Part shown: positions 11,239-22,720 of the stretch, piece after piece
How positions within the stretch are numbered: the first letter of the stretch is position 1
Layout: each line of letters begins with the position of its first letter
Assembly: GCA_028641055.1 (NCBI GenBank)
Contig: CM054062.1
Coordinates: 140,720,682-140,784,681, forward strand
From: Alopecurus myosuroides
Taxonomy: Eukaryota > Streptophyta > Magnoliopsida > Poales > Poaceae
Direction of reading: 5' to 3'
DNA length: 64,000 nucleotides
Notes under the pieces: generated by a model
Database searches by the model: none
What the model saw: only the letters and a program-made list of their open reading frames with translations
Told to the model about the DNA's origin: nothing
Position numbers and translations under genes: made by a program

Positions 11239-13758
11239 TCATTGACTAGAGTTAGGACCCGAGTTGGGTCCCTTCATGTTAGCAACAAGGGTCTTTGGAA
11301 CCCATATAGTGTAGTCAATAAAACCCTCAATAGGACCAACATATTTAGCTTGCACAACACCATAATAATCAACATATAAGAAATGGTGTGGGTTGTTAGT
11401 TCCCACGGAGGAGCTACGAGTAGTGTTGTCCCTCATGACAATACCACCCGAAGCACCATGTTTGTTCTTCTTCTTGTTCTTCTTCTTCTTGTTCCTTTTC
11501 TTGGCTACATAGCCAAGACCTTGCTTGCCCACTTGTTGCCTTGGAGCACTCACTTGTGGTCTAGAAATGACCGCATTAGTGCTTGAGGCAACCACTTGTG
11601 GGGTGGCAAGCACCACCTTTTCAACTTGAGTGCTTTTGCCCTTGAGCCTTGCTAGCTCATCCTTCAACCTAGCATTTTCTTCAATAATATTTGCATGATC
11701 ACAGGAAGAAGTAGAAGTGCTAGGATGGTTAGATTGAGTAAGTTGAGTTTGAAGTTGTTCATGCAACTCTTTGAGGGATGAGTGTTGGCTTTCCAAAGCT
11801 TTGTGAGCAATGGTTAGCTTTTCAAACTCCTCGGTTAGTTTACCATGACCAACCCCAAACTCTACTTTATCCTTTTTAGCCTTTTTATATTTAGCAATAG
11901 CAAGATCACGTTCCTTAATGATTTTAGAGACAAGTTCATTATGAGTGGTTTCAATAGTTTCAAGTTCATCCTCTAGAGAAACTCTACCATCATGCTCTTC
12001 TTCAAGAGTCATTGAGAGAGATGCAATTTCATCCGCATCCCTTCTCTCAATCTCACCTTTCTTCTCAAGGGCCTCTTGGGCCTCTCCCAATTGCCTCATG
12101 AGATGCTCAAAGTACTTCTTGGTCTCCCCTTGCATGTTAGACATAAAACGGTCCAAGGAGGCTCTTTCCTCTTCTTCTCTAAGACAAGCAATATGTTCTA
12201 GTTCACTAGGGGTCTTAGAGTTAGGAGAAGATGATACCTCCGTGGCCTTAGCCATGAAGCACTTGGCATCGCGTTGAGGAAGATTTTCATTGGGGGATTC
12301 AAAGAGAGATGACGAAGATGGAGTGGAAGCAATAGCTAGAGCGGCCACTTCACTTGTTGTTTCTTCTTCTTCATCACTCCCGGAATCATACTCCTCTTGA
12401 GTCAAGAGCACAAACTTGGTAGGAGTCTTCTTGTTGAAAGGTTTCTTCTTGAAATGAGGTTTCTTGTATTCAACCTTGGACTTGTCCTTGCGGATGAGCT
12501 TGCCGCTATGGTTCTCTCTATTCTCATAGGGGCACTCCGCAATGAAATGGTACTTGTCTTGGAAATTGAAGCAAGATCTCACTTTTTGAGCCCCATCATT
12601 GCCATAACGAGACTTGGTCTTCTCCTCAACAAACTTCTTGCCTTTTGGGGGATTGTTCCAAAACTTTTGCACGGTGAGAGCTATTAGATCCTTTAGGACG
12701 GGATCATATTCTTATTCCTTCAATGGAGGCAATGCTTCTTCACCATCTTCATCATTCTCAACTTCTCTTGCCAACACCTTTGCCTTCAAAGCAACGGAAG
12801 CTCCTTGATGCATCCCAATGGCCCTAGCACGGTTGTCAAGAGCATTCTTGGTTTGCACTTTGTAGGAGCTCAACTCTTGCATGACTTGGGTAGAGGTCAT
12901 GGTGGAGAAATCATGTCTCCCTTGAATGCTCTTCATATCCGTGCCCTCGAAAGGCATCACGGCAATTATGAACTTCCTCTTGATCCAAGCATCATCAATA
13001 TGTGTTGCACCCGCATTAGAGAAAGCGGTGGCAAGAGATTTGAGCCTCCGATACATGTCAACGTGATCTTCTCCATCACGCATGAAGAATCCTTCGGCCT
13101 CATTGGTCAAGGTGTCATAGCGATTTCTTTGCATGCTTTCATTCCCAACAAACATGACGACAAGGGCATCCCATGTCTCTTTGGCGGTGGAGAAGTGTTG
13201 AAGATGCGGCATGTGATTGGGGCCCACGGCTTGATGAAGGATGGACAAAGCGGTGTAATTGAGTTGGCAATCTACAACCTCTCTTCTTGTGAGATTCTTG
13301 GGATCATATGGCTTGTATCCATCACGAGTGATTCTCCAAAGATCTATACAAGAAGAGTTCAAGTGAGTCTCCATGTAGTATTGCCATTCACGAAAAGAAT
13401 ATGCATCAATTTTAGGTGGATCTCCGCTAGGAATTATATGAGGAAAAGGGATGGGAGGATCGGGAGAATATAGGCCTTCAACGGCATGATATCCTTCCTT
13501 TCCACTCGCACCCTTCTTAGCGGATTGTTCGGCGGAAGCAGTTTTAAGTGGTTCACCATCAACCCCATTCTTGGCACCCTCCGTTTCCGGAGGGGATGAG
13601 TCGACCACCTCCGGTTCCTTGGCTTTGAGGAGTGTTGTCATGAGTAGACGCAACTCCTCAAATTTCGTGTCTATGGATGAGGTCAATGATTCTCTCAAAG
13701 CATTGAGATCATTCATGGACACATTTCCTTCGGACGGAGCGTCATCCTCATCACCCAT
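11239..13758 (-). pseudogene. gag: Copia-A gag, one nonsense codon and altered zinc knuckle
   Basis: The ATG is at 13758, 41 bases downstream of the primer site. An in-frame TAA near 12712-12714 replaces a glutamine codon of Copia-B, after about 348 residues, so capsid sequence is made but the nucleocapsid part is cut off. The zinc knuckle also reads C-F-N-F instead of C-F-N-C, losing its second cysteine. The capsid region ([10 protein letters not shown]...[10 protein letters not shown]) resembles the UBN2-type plant Copia Gag. The C-terminal third is a long predicted coiled coil followed by a lysine/asparagine-rich tract. Confidence 0.9.
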
Positions 13759-13798
13759 ACTTAAACTCTTAGGCGGTTAAGCCCGATAGAAGAGCCGA

Positions 13799-13811
13799 GG
13801 CTCTGATACCA
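13799..13811 (-). promoter_or_regulatory. Copia-A primer-binding site (tRNA-iMet type)
   Basis: The minus strand reads TGGTATCAGAGCC two bases after the LTR end. This is the standard plant site complementary to the 3' end of initiator methionine tRNA. Confidence 0.92.
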
Positions 13812-13813
13812 AT

Positions 13814-15237
13814 TGAAAGTAAAGTATGGGCACCTAGAGGGGGGGTGAATAGGTGCTACGGCAAATTTTAATTTTTCTCAAATTTAGGCTTGACAAGAAA
13901 GGTAAATTCTCTAGATAGTGCAACTAGTGATGAATTTACCTATATGACAAGACAAGCAATCAATGCAACAAGTACGAGTAAGTAAAGAGAGTGAGGAACG
14001 AGGTAACCGATGGAAGCACACGGAGACACGATGTATTTCCGAGTTCCTCCCTTTTAGGGGAGTACGTCTCGTTGGAGGGGTGTGAGCTCGCCACAAAGGC
14101 CTACTCAATGCCACTAAGGCTTCACCCTATTCTCCGATGAACTTCGCCACAAAGGCCTAGTTCACCTTCCACTATAGAACCCCTTTGAGGCGGGGATCAA
14201 ATCCTTTACAAACACCTTGGGGCACACACCCACAACTTAATTGGGGGCTCCCAACAACTCTTGAATCACCAACAAGAAACAAGATGCCTAGGTTCTCCAC
14301 AAGAGGAAACCCTAGGCAAGATCCCTCTAGCTAGAGAGGGGGAAATGAAGAACGGGTCGGTGAAGATGTAGATCGGGGCCTTCTCCTTCAATCCTCCAAA
14401 GATCTTCAAGATTGGGTGGAGGGATTGGGAGTTATGAGGGATTTGGTGAGTTCTTAAATGCTCATCAATGCTAAGGGGAAGAACTAGATCTTGAGGAAGA
14501 AGAGGAGGGCTATTTATAGTCCCTCCTCACAACTAGTCGTTGTGCAGGAAAAAAGGTACCGGAATATCCGGTCCAAGTTTGGACCGGAATATCCGGTCAG
14601 TTTGCTCCACGCAGATCTGCAGTGCTGGACCGGATTATCCGGTTGATCTGAAATAATCCGGTACAAATAATCCGGTAGATGCCAGTACGCAAATCTTCTA
14701 GTCCTTAGCCATTTTTCCACTTCTTCAACTGCAACCGGAATATCCGGTATAGATATGAGATATCCGGTACAAATAATCCGGTTGACTCCAGTAGCTCAAA
14801 ACTTCCAGTCCTTAGCAGTTTTTCGCAACAACCGGAATATCCGGTTCGGGATGAATAATCCGGACCAAATAATCCGGTTGACTCCAGTAGCTCAAAACTT
14901 CCAGTCCTTAGCAATTTTTCGCAGCAATCGGAATATCCGGTCCAGGATGAAATATCCGGTACGAATAATCCGGTTGACTCCAGTATGCGAAATTCTCAGT
15001 CCTTAGCCATTTTTGAGCTCCTTTCTCAGCAACCGGAATATCCGGTCCAGGATGAATAATCCGGTCCGAATAATCCGGTTGAGTTCTGTCCCAAAAACCT
15101 CAGGCCAAACTTCACCGACTTTTCAGTGCTCGATGCCGATGTTAAGTATAACACCTGCACACTAAACACCTCGATAAATAATGTACTTAGTATTGTTAAC
15201 TAACACACAAAACACTGGAAAACGAAATGCACTTTCA
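13814..15237 (-). repeat. Copia-A 5' LTR
   Basis: 1424 bp, TG...CA. Upstream of a minus-strand TATAAATA (14511-14518) lie about five tandem units of roughly 100 bp containing ACCGGAATATCCGGT-type palindromes (14560-15085). Differences from the 3' LTR include a shorter G run and a missing G near the outer end. Confidence 0.96.
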
Positions 15238-15276
15238 TCTGCCTTTTCTTATCTTTGACCCCAACTTCCTCTTCAG

Positions 15277-18200
15277 AGCCCCCTTGAACGCGGATGCCGC
15301 TCTTGCATCCACCGAGACTCAGAAGAAGACTGCCATCGATGTCGACAATCTAATCGATCTCGATGGAGACGAGAACAATGCCGCCAATGCATCAACAGAG
15401 GGCACTGATGCCCAGAACGCCGAGCCAGAGCCGCAGTTCCGCGCCGAGCAGGAGGCGCAGGATGCTGCTCATCAGGAAAAACCACCTTCCCCTCCGGCCG
15501 ACACCGCCAAGGGGAACCAAGATCAAGATACAGAGATGCACCATGACGCCGCCCTTGAGCGGCAGGAAACAGGAGAGGAGCAGCCAGCAACAGGGGCTGG
15601 TGGACAAGGAGACCCTGCGTCCCAAGCGCGGGTGGAAGCAATGGATATCTCCCAGCCTGATCCTGCTGCTGAACAGCGGGTAGAGGACACGACTGGGCGT
15701 TACCCTCTGAGCGACGTGCAACCTGACGCCGCGCAGAGTAGCGCCCAGCCAGATGGCGCATCAGACAGCGCGCCCCTGGCGCCACCAACTGATCAAGGTG
15801 GCGCTCAGCCAGACTCCTCCCTGGTGTCGCCACCCACAGCTGCAACCGGCCCTTCAGCCAAGCCGGTTACCAGGAAGAGCGCCCAAGATGCTTCCGAGAA
15901 GGAGGCAGCCGAGAAGGAGAGAGCCGAGAAGGCTGAGGCGAAGGAGACCGAGAAGAAGAAGACCAAGCAGTCGGTTGTCGCGAAGCCAACTGCTCAGAAG
16001 GAGAAAGCAAAGAAGAGAGCTGCCGACATGCTCCCGCCGACATCAGCTGGCCAGTCCAGGCAGCTGGTTATCCGCAATCCCAGTGCGGTTCCTGCCGCCG
16101 CTACCATAGCTGATCAGCCCCTCTACCCTGATTACATGGTGAAGGTCAGCCAACAGCACCAGGTCGGCTTCTCCCCCACAGACCGGACTCTTGCTATTCA
16201 GAAAGGGAGGAAAGCCGTGGCAGTGGACTCCAGGCCCCCGGCCCCAAATCAAGACAGGTCTGTCTCCATCGCTTCTCGGGGAGCTCAAGATCAGGCGATA
16301 ACATCCCAGAGCCTTGAGCAAGTACTCGACCTGATTGGCTTCATCGACGCCAAGTGGGATAGCAAGGTTCTCGGCAGCCCCAACTGGAACAGCATCGATT
16401 TGGGCGACATCGACCACATGCGTCAGGATTGGAACAAGGTGGACTTGGGTTACAAACCTATGACCGTCTCGACCACCTCTGCTACACTTGCTGCCAAGAT
16501 GTTCGTGCACCGCAAGAATGCAGAAGATCTCGAGCAGTCCTACGCGGTAAGCCTTAACTTATCCTTTCCGAGTTGCATCTTTTCTTCTTCTCTACTCGTC
16601 TCCCTTTTTCCTTAACCACCACCCAGTCCCCGAGATTCTGGCCGAGTAGGCGGACACTCTCCCGAGTAGCCGCCTTCTCGGGTTGAATCTCAAATACTTT
16701 GCCTGACTCTTGTTTCTTCTGCTTCTCAGAATAGTGTACTGAAGCGGACCAACTTGCACCGTCAACTTCTCTGGAACCATGCCATTGCCAAGAGGCGTAT
16801 TGCTGCCCTTGAGAAGGAGAAGGTAGCTGCCGAGGAAGCCGACAAGGAAGTAATGAACAGAACCATGAGGCTGTCTGAGGGGGAAGGTACGCTTCTAGCT
16901 ACGCGGTTCTTGCGTTTTTTGTTTACGCCCGCTTCTGCTTTTTTGCGTTAACCATTTTCTACTCCGCAGGGAAACTGAAAGCTCTGGTTGACGAACACGA
17001 GAACTGCCGTGCCTTCGTTGAGAATGGCGAGGCCACCATCAAGAATCTTGAAGGTAAACCACTGTCTACTCGGTTCGCCCTTGTGTCTGTTTCTTTTGCT
17101 TCTCTGCTAACCGTGCTTTGCTCTTTTCAGAAGATCATAAGAAGTTTGCTGAGGAGCATCAAGATTGCCTCAAGCCTGCCGAGGTGCAGGTGCAATTGGC
17201 AAGCCAATCAGCTGCTCTGCAGAGTGAGCACGCAACCGAGATGGAGAAGCTTCAACTCCAGCTGCAGAAGGCACTCCAGGATGCTATGAGCCTTGGCGCC
17301 GAGAGGGACAGAGTCATTGCCGAGAAGGCAAAGGCCGAGACAACAGCCAATGCCAAGTTGAACGCCCTCAAACAGGAGTGCGAGGTGCTGACAAAAGCCA
17401 ATGATGGGCTCTTCACTCAGCTGGAGGGGCTCCGTTTGCTCCAGGAGAAGCATGTATCCAATGAAGAGGCATGGAAGAACCAGCTGCAGGGGCTGCGCCA
17501 CGAGTTGAATCGTAAGTTTTCTTCTCTCTGCATCTCTTCTTCTCGGTCCTAACTCCTCTCTAATTCTGTTACTGAATTTCTCACTTGCTTCTTGCAGAAA
17601 TCTTCCCTGATATCGTGTCCTCTTGCGCGCCTGCTTTGGCCAAGGCCCAAGCAGCTCGTATTGAGAAGGGCGAGGCTGCAGACACCAGAGCCGAGATCGA
17701 GGATAGCTTGCTGGTGATGCGAGGGCAGTTCGAACGCCTAGCCGGCGTGGGCACTGACCTGGTGCGCACCGCCTTCCAGCTCCACAAGCTCTTCTGGCCT
17801 GAGGACCCTGCGCCAACAACTATTTGTGGCCTTGCTCTGAAGCTGCGCAACGTGAAGGCCGAATTGAAGAAGTGGTGCGCCTCGGGAGCTCGGGCGGGTG
17901 CTGATCTGATGCTGCTCTGCGTCGCCTCCTGGTATGAGAATTTGAACATGCAGGTCATCCGTGGGAAGCGTGCCAATTCCAAGTGGGAGATGGATCCCAG
18001 CTGCGTGACCATGCGCAAGCTGATTGCGCATGAGGTTGCGGAGTGTGCTGACACGGCCACTTTCATCGATGGCCTCACTGAACCTGACACCAAGGTGGAG
18101 GAGGACGAGGAGGAGGACGAAGAATCAGATCCCGAGTTGGGCTTCTTCGATTCACCTAGGGGCAAAGGGAAGGCCGCGGTCGTCGCGAGTAGCGATGAAG

Positions 18201-18472
18201 AGGTCGAGGAGATCGACACAGCCGCCCTCGAGTTCGGCACCTCGTCAGGGGCTGCCCTTGATGACATCGTCAACCTCCGCGCCCCCGGGACCGGCTCCGC
18301 CTCCGCGACAACGCCCATCTCGGTGGCCACTGCAACTTCTGAGCAGCTCACCACCGAGCCTGACGCCGAGCAAGCAAGGACTGTTGATGCCAGCACAGAG
18401 GCGGACGCCACCAAGGCCACTGAGGAAGATGAAGAAACCAAGGCGAGCACCGAGAACGCCCCGTCGACCTGA
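15277..18472 (+). CDS. antisense gene of Gypsy-1, exons 4-8
   Basis: This continues the gene from 1408-3102 after the Copia-A insertion. Exons inferred from GT-AG signals with matching phases: 15277-16546, 16730-16886, 16970-17053, 17131-17511 and 17598-18472 (stop). Exon 4 is low-complexity, rich in alanine, glutamate and proline with lysine clusters. Exons 5-7 encode heptad-rich coiled coil (ALEKEKVAAEEADKE; LASQSAALQSEHATEMEKLQ). Exon 8 has a helical, conserved-looking core with several tryptophan and cysteine residues and a long D/E-rich tail. Such N-terminal Transposase_28 plus coiled-coil proteins are recurrent antisense passengers of grass Tat elements. Because the introns are antisense to the genomic RNA, retrotransposition does not remove them. 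Copia-A lengthens intron 3 by 12 kb. Confidence 0.7.
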
Positions 18473-19145
18473 ATTTGATTTTATCCTGCAAACTTTTTAC
18501 TCAAACACTTATCAGATCCCCGGTATGCCGGGAGCAAATGTATCAGACTATTTTATTCCGTTGCTACTCAATTTTATTCCCACTTGGTATTTTCAATTTG
18601 ATCAATTTGTTCAACCTGGGCTGGATGCCGAGTTGCGTTATCATGCGAGTCCCCGAGTTGCATTTCTTATTCACTCTCCCTTTTCGTCTCAGCTCTACCC
18701 GCAACTTGTTGCTTTTTTGGTATTCGAGTCACAAGAGTTAAAGAGTAGAGCTGCAAATACTTAGCCGCTTAGAAACAATCATAGTAACGCAGCCCACCAC
18801 TTAGCCGAAAAGACGAGACACAGAACAGTAATAAAAGCACCCTACTCGGTTCATGCACTCTTCTTTTCCTTAGTAATTTTTCTTGTGCTCATGGACCTTT
18901 TGCTTGTTCTCTTGCTTGCCATGAAGCCGGGTTTCGGACAGCAGCGAAGTCGAAGAGTTGGCATGTAGGTTTAAACACAGTACTCAATGTACCTTTGAAT
19001 TTTGAAGTAGAGCAACCGAATAGGCAAAAGGTAAAGCCGAATAAAAACACTTACAGAAATTTTGGACGAGGGCAGTCCCCGAGATCAATTTCAGATTGCA
19101 GAGTAGAATTTCAACTCGGATAATAGGGTACATACACATCTTTGC
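18473..19145. other. convergent gap between the antisense gene and Gypsy-1 pol
   Basis: Both genes end here, converging. No further gene is seen. The AT-rich sequence presumably holds the 3' untranslated parts of both transcripts. Confidence 0.5.
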
Positions 19146-22100
19146 TCACGAATGAAAACGACGGAGTAGAGCTACATTCCAAGGGCGCTTGGTTTCCTCT
19201 CCAGCTTTATCTGCCCTGTTCGCCTGTAGTGGTCGCGCATCTATAAGATAGTAAGCATCGTTGTGTAGCGCTTTGCTCACAATGAAAGGCCCTTCCCATG
19301 GAGGAGACAACTTGTGCATCCCGGCTGTGCGCTGCACAAGCCTAAGGACCATGTCTCCTTCTCGGAAAACCCTTGGGTTCACCTTTCGGCTATGATAGCG
19401 CCGCAGGTTTTGCTGGTAGATAGCCGAACGTGACAGAGTCAGCTCTCTTGCTTCTTCAAGCAGGTCAACATCGTCTTCTCGAGCTTCTCTCGCCTCCACC
19501 TCAGTGTAGAGGGTTACTCGGGGGGAGTCATGCTCTAGGTCTATTGGCAACACGGCCTCAGCCCCGTATACCAAGAAGAATGGCGTGTAGCCGGTTGACC
19601 GGTTAGGGGTAGTCCTTAGACTCCACAACACCGCTGGCAACTCGTCTAACCAACACCCAGGTGTTTTCAGCAGTGGCTCCATCAGCCTTGGCTTTATGCC
19701 TGCCAGTACCATGCCATTTGCTCTTTCAACTTGCCCATTGGAAGCGGGATGCGCGACTGACGCAACGTCTAGTCGGATATGCTTATCTCTGCAGAACCGC
19801 ACCATTGCTCCCTCAGCAAAATTTGTGCCGTTGTCGGTGATGATGCTGTGCGGGTAGCCATATCTCAGGATCACATCCTTCACGAACTTCACAGCTGTGG
19901 CCCCATCGCACCTCCGAATAGGTTTTACCTCGATCCACTTGGTGAACTTATCCACCATGACCAGGATGTGAGTCATGTTGCCTCTAGCCGGCTGGAAAGG
20001 CCCGACCATGTCCAGACACCAAACAGCAAATGCCCAAGTGATAGGAATTGTTTTCAGCTCAGAAGCAGGCATGTGAATCTTACTCGCAAACATCTGGCAG
20101 CCATTGCACTTCCTCACGATATCTTCAGCTTGCTGCAGAGCTGTGAGCCAGTAGAAGCCATGCCGGAAAGCTTTTTGGACCAATGCCCGAGAAGAGGCAT
20201 GGTGCCCGCATTCTCCTTGGTGTATCTCTACCAGGATTTCTTCTCCTTCTGCTGGGTCCACACAGCGCTGCAGCACGCCAGTGGCACTTCTCTTGTGCAG
20301 CACATCTCGGATTATAGTGTAACCCTTGGATCTTCTCTGAATCTGTCTTGCAGCCACTTCGTCTTCTGGTAGAGTGACGTCCCTTAGAAAGGATAATATG
20401 GGCATAGCCCAACTCGGTGTCTCCCGTGCGGGAAACACTGGTTCGTCCACTTCCATTGGGACAGGTACCTCTGGTTGCTCTTTAGGGATGGGAGCACTTC
20501 TCTGAAGCCCAGACCGATTAGCAAGGACTTCCTCAATGAATGCGACAGTCCCCGGGTTAAGGACAGCAGTCCCCGAGTAGGGAGTGGCAGTCCCCGAGTA
20601 AGGAATGGCAGTCCCCGAGTAGGGAGTGGCAGTCCCCGAGTAAGGAATGGCAGTCCCCGAGTAGGGAGTGGCAGTCCCCGAGTAAGGAATGGCAGTCCCC
20701 GAGTAGGGAGTGGCAGTCCCCGAGTAGAGGACGGCAGTCCCCGGGTTTCCTGCAGCATTATCCCAGTCAATCTCCATGGGATCAGATTCCTCGCTTGGCA
20801 GAGAAGGAACAAATATGGATTCCGAGTTGGGAGAAGGCTTGATGGATGGCTTCCTCAAATGCTCCAAGGCGACTCCCGCCGGGATGGATTGCCGAGAAGA
20901 TCCCAACTTGGATAACTCATCTGCTGCTTCGTTCTCTGCTCGGTGAATGTGCTGGAACTCACAGCCTTCGAAGAACCCAGTCATAGACTGCACCAGGAAG
21001 CGATATGATGCCATGTTGGCATCTAGAGCATCCCATGTGCCAGAGACTTGCTGCACCACTAGATCTGAATCGCCATAGCATATAATACGCTGCACGCCAA
21101 CCTCCTTGGCTACTCGCAAGCCATGCACCACTGCCTCGTACTCTGCTACGTTGTTGGACGCCTTGAAGTGAATCTGCAGCACATACTTGAGTTGATCTCG
21201 CTTGGGTGACGTAAGCACCACGCCGGCACCAAGGCCTTCCTTCACCTTTGAGCCATCAAAGTGCATCTTCCAGTAATTAGAAACTGGAGCAGGAGGTTCA
21301 TACTGCACCTCGGCCCAGTCCACCAGGAATTCCGCCAGAATCTGAGACTTGATGGCTTCTCTTCTCGCGTACGCGGGTGCATACGCGGCCAGCTCGATTG
21401 CCCACTTGGCTACTCTGCCACTCGCCTCCTTTTGCCCATGATATCCGAGATGGGAGCAGAGCTCACAACCGTGATAGGATGCTCTTGGAAGTAATGCTTC
21501 AGCTTCTTGGCGCCCAGGTACACACCATAGGTCATCTTCTGGTAGTGCGGGTAGTTTTGCTTGGAACTGGACAACACTTCACTGAGATAGTACACTGGGC
21601 GCTGCACACTCTTTCCTTCTTCTTCTCGTTCCACCACTATCACCACACTGACTACTCGGTTAGTCGCAGCAATGTATAGCAGCATTGGCTCCTTGGGTAG
21701 CGGGCTAGCCAAGATGGGAGCACTAGCCAGCATTGCTTTCAGCTCATTGAATGCCACATCCGCTTGCGGAGTCCAGACAAACTTGTCACTTTTCTTCATC
21801 AATTGGTACAGAGGCAGTGCCTTCTCGCCCATTCGGCCCAGAAAACGGCTCAGAGATGCCAAGCAACCAGTGAATTTCTGCACATCCTTCAAGGATCTCG
21901 GCAAAGACATGCTCTCAATAGCTTTTATCTTTGAAGGATTGGCCTCAATGCCCCGACTAGACACCAGGAAGCCGAGTAGCTTGCCAGCCGGGACACCAAA
22001 GGTGCATTTACTCGGATTCAGCTTCATTTTGTACTTGCGTAGGTTAGCAAAGGTTTCCTCCAGGTCGGCAAGCAGAGTATGTGTTTTATTCGTTTTGATG

Positions 22101-22717
22101 ACAATGTCATCTACGTACACCTGCACATTCTTGCCGAGCTGGTCGTGCAAGCATTTCTGCATGCATCTCTGATAGGTTGCACCCGCATTCCTCAAGCCAA
22201 AACACATGACACGATAGCAATAAGCCCCGTACGGGGTAATGAAAGCAGTCTTTATTTGATCAGCAGGATTGAGTGCGATCTGGTGGAAACCAGAGTAGGC
22301 ATCTATGAAAGACAACAGTTCACAACCAGCAGTGGAATCGATCACCTGATCAATGCGAGGTAGCGGGAAGGGATCCTTGGGGCATGCCTTGTTCAAGTCG
22401 GTGTAGTCGACGCACATGCGCCATGCAGTGGCAGCCTTGGGATCCTCCTTCTTCTTCTCGACCATGACCGGGTTGGCTAACCAATCCGGATGCAGCACCT
22501 CCATGATGAAATTTCTTATCAGTAACTTGGTGATCTGGTCACCAATGGCCTTCCTTCTCTCATCTCCGAAGCGGCGCATAGCCTGCTTCACTGGTTTGGC
22601 GTCAGGACGCACATGTAATGAGTGCTCAACCAACTCCCTCCGGACCCCTGGTAGATCTTCATTGGACCAGGCGAATACATCCCGATTCTCACGGAGGAAG
22701 TGGATGAGCTCGCTTTC
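19146..22717 (-). pseudogene. pol: Gypsy-1 pol (reverse transcriptase, RNase H, integrase), frameshifted
   Basis: The frame continues from an in-frame UAG (22720-22718). Reverse transcriptase is clear from 22633 (DYTDLNKACPKDPFPLPRID; YVDDIVIK at about 22106-22120) and its frame closes at 21410. RNase H (MHFDGSKVKEGLGAG; CYGDSD) and integrase (HHASSRALVQKAF; C-x2-C zinc site; VGPF; DNGTNF; GQVERANG) follow in another frame, with the continuous second part starting at 21323. Comparison with Gypsy-2 puts the frameshift near 21425-21440. A run of 21-bp repeats sits in the linker between RNase H and integrase. The C-terminus, WEGPFIVSKAL followed by a basic region, has no chromodomain. This copy cannot make a complete Pol without frameshifting. 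Confidence 0.9.
20546..20755 (-). repeat. 21-bp minisatellite within Gypsy-1 pol
   Basis: Ten 21-bp units beginning CAGTCCCCGAGTA (plus-strand reading), alternating in a 42-bp higher-order pattern. Because 21 is a multiple of three, the frame stays open, encoding repeated PYSGTA-type heptapeptides between RNase H and integrase. Confidence 0.95.
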
Positions 22718-22720
22718 CTA
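22718..22720 (-). other. candidate readthrough stop between protease and reverse transcriptase (Gypsy-1)
   Basis: UAG flanked by AAA and GAA. The pol frame continues in phase for 28 codons to the first pol ATG and beyond. The same codon and neighbours occur in Gypsy-2 at 45294-45296. Confidence 0.6.

Larger units (their letters stand above)
3199..15237 (-). mobile_element. Copia-A: Ty1/Copia LTR retrotransposon nested in Gypsy-1
   Basis: Boundaries are exact. TCTGC occurs at 3194-3198 and 15238-15242 as a 5-bp target-site duplication, and the element runs TGAAAG to CTTTCA. Order on the minus strand: 5' LTR (13814-15237), primer site, gag, pol, accessory gene, polypurine tract, 3' LTR (3199-4625). 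By eye the LTRs differ by about six substitutions and three indel bases (about 0.4%), so it is younger than its host. It sits in an intron of the host's antisense gene. Gag and pol each contain one nonsense codon relative to Copia-B, but the accessory gene is intact. Long size, a post-pol gene and GGGGGAG tracts suggest the SIRE/Maximus-type lineage (inference). Confidence 0.96.

Noticed and set aside
15273..15845. Long minus-strand frames opposite the antisense-gene exons
   Set aside because: They are complementary shadows of GC-rich exons that have supported splice sites and continuous phase on the plus strand.
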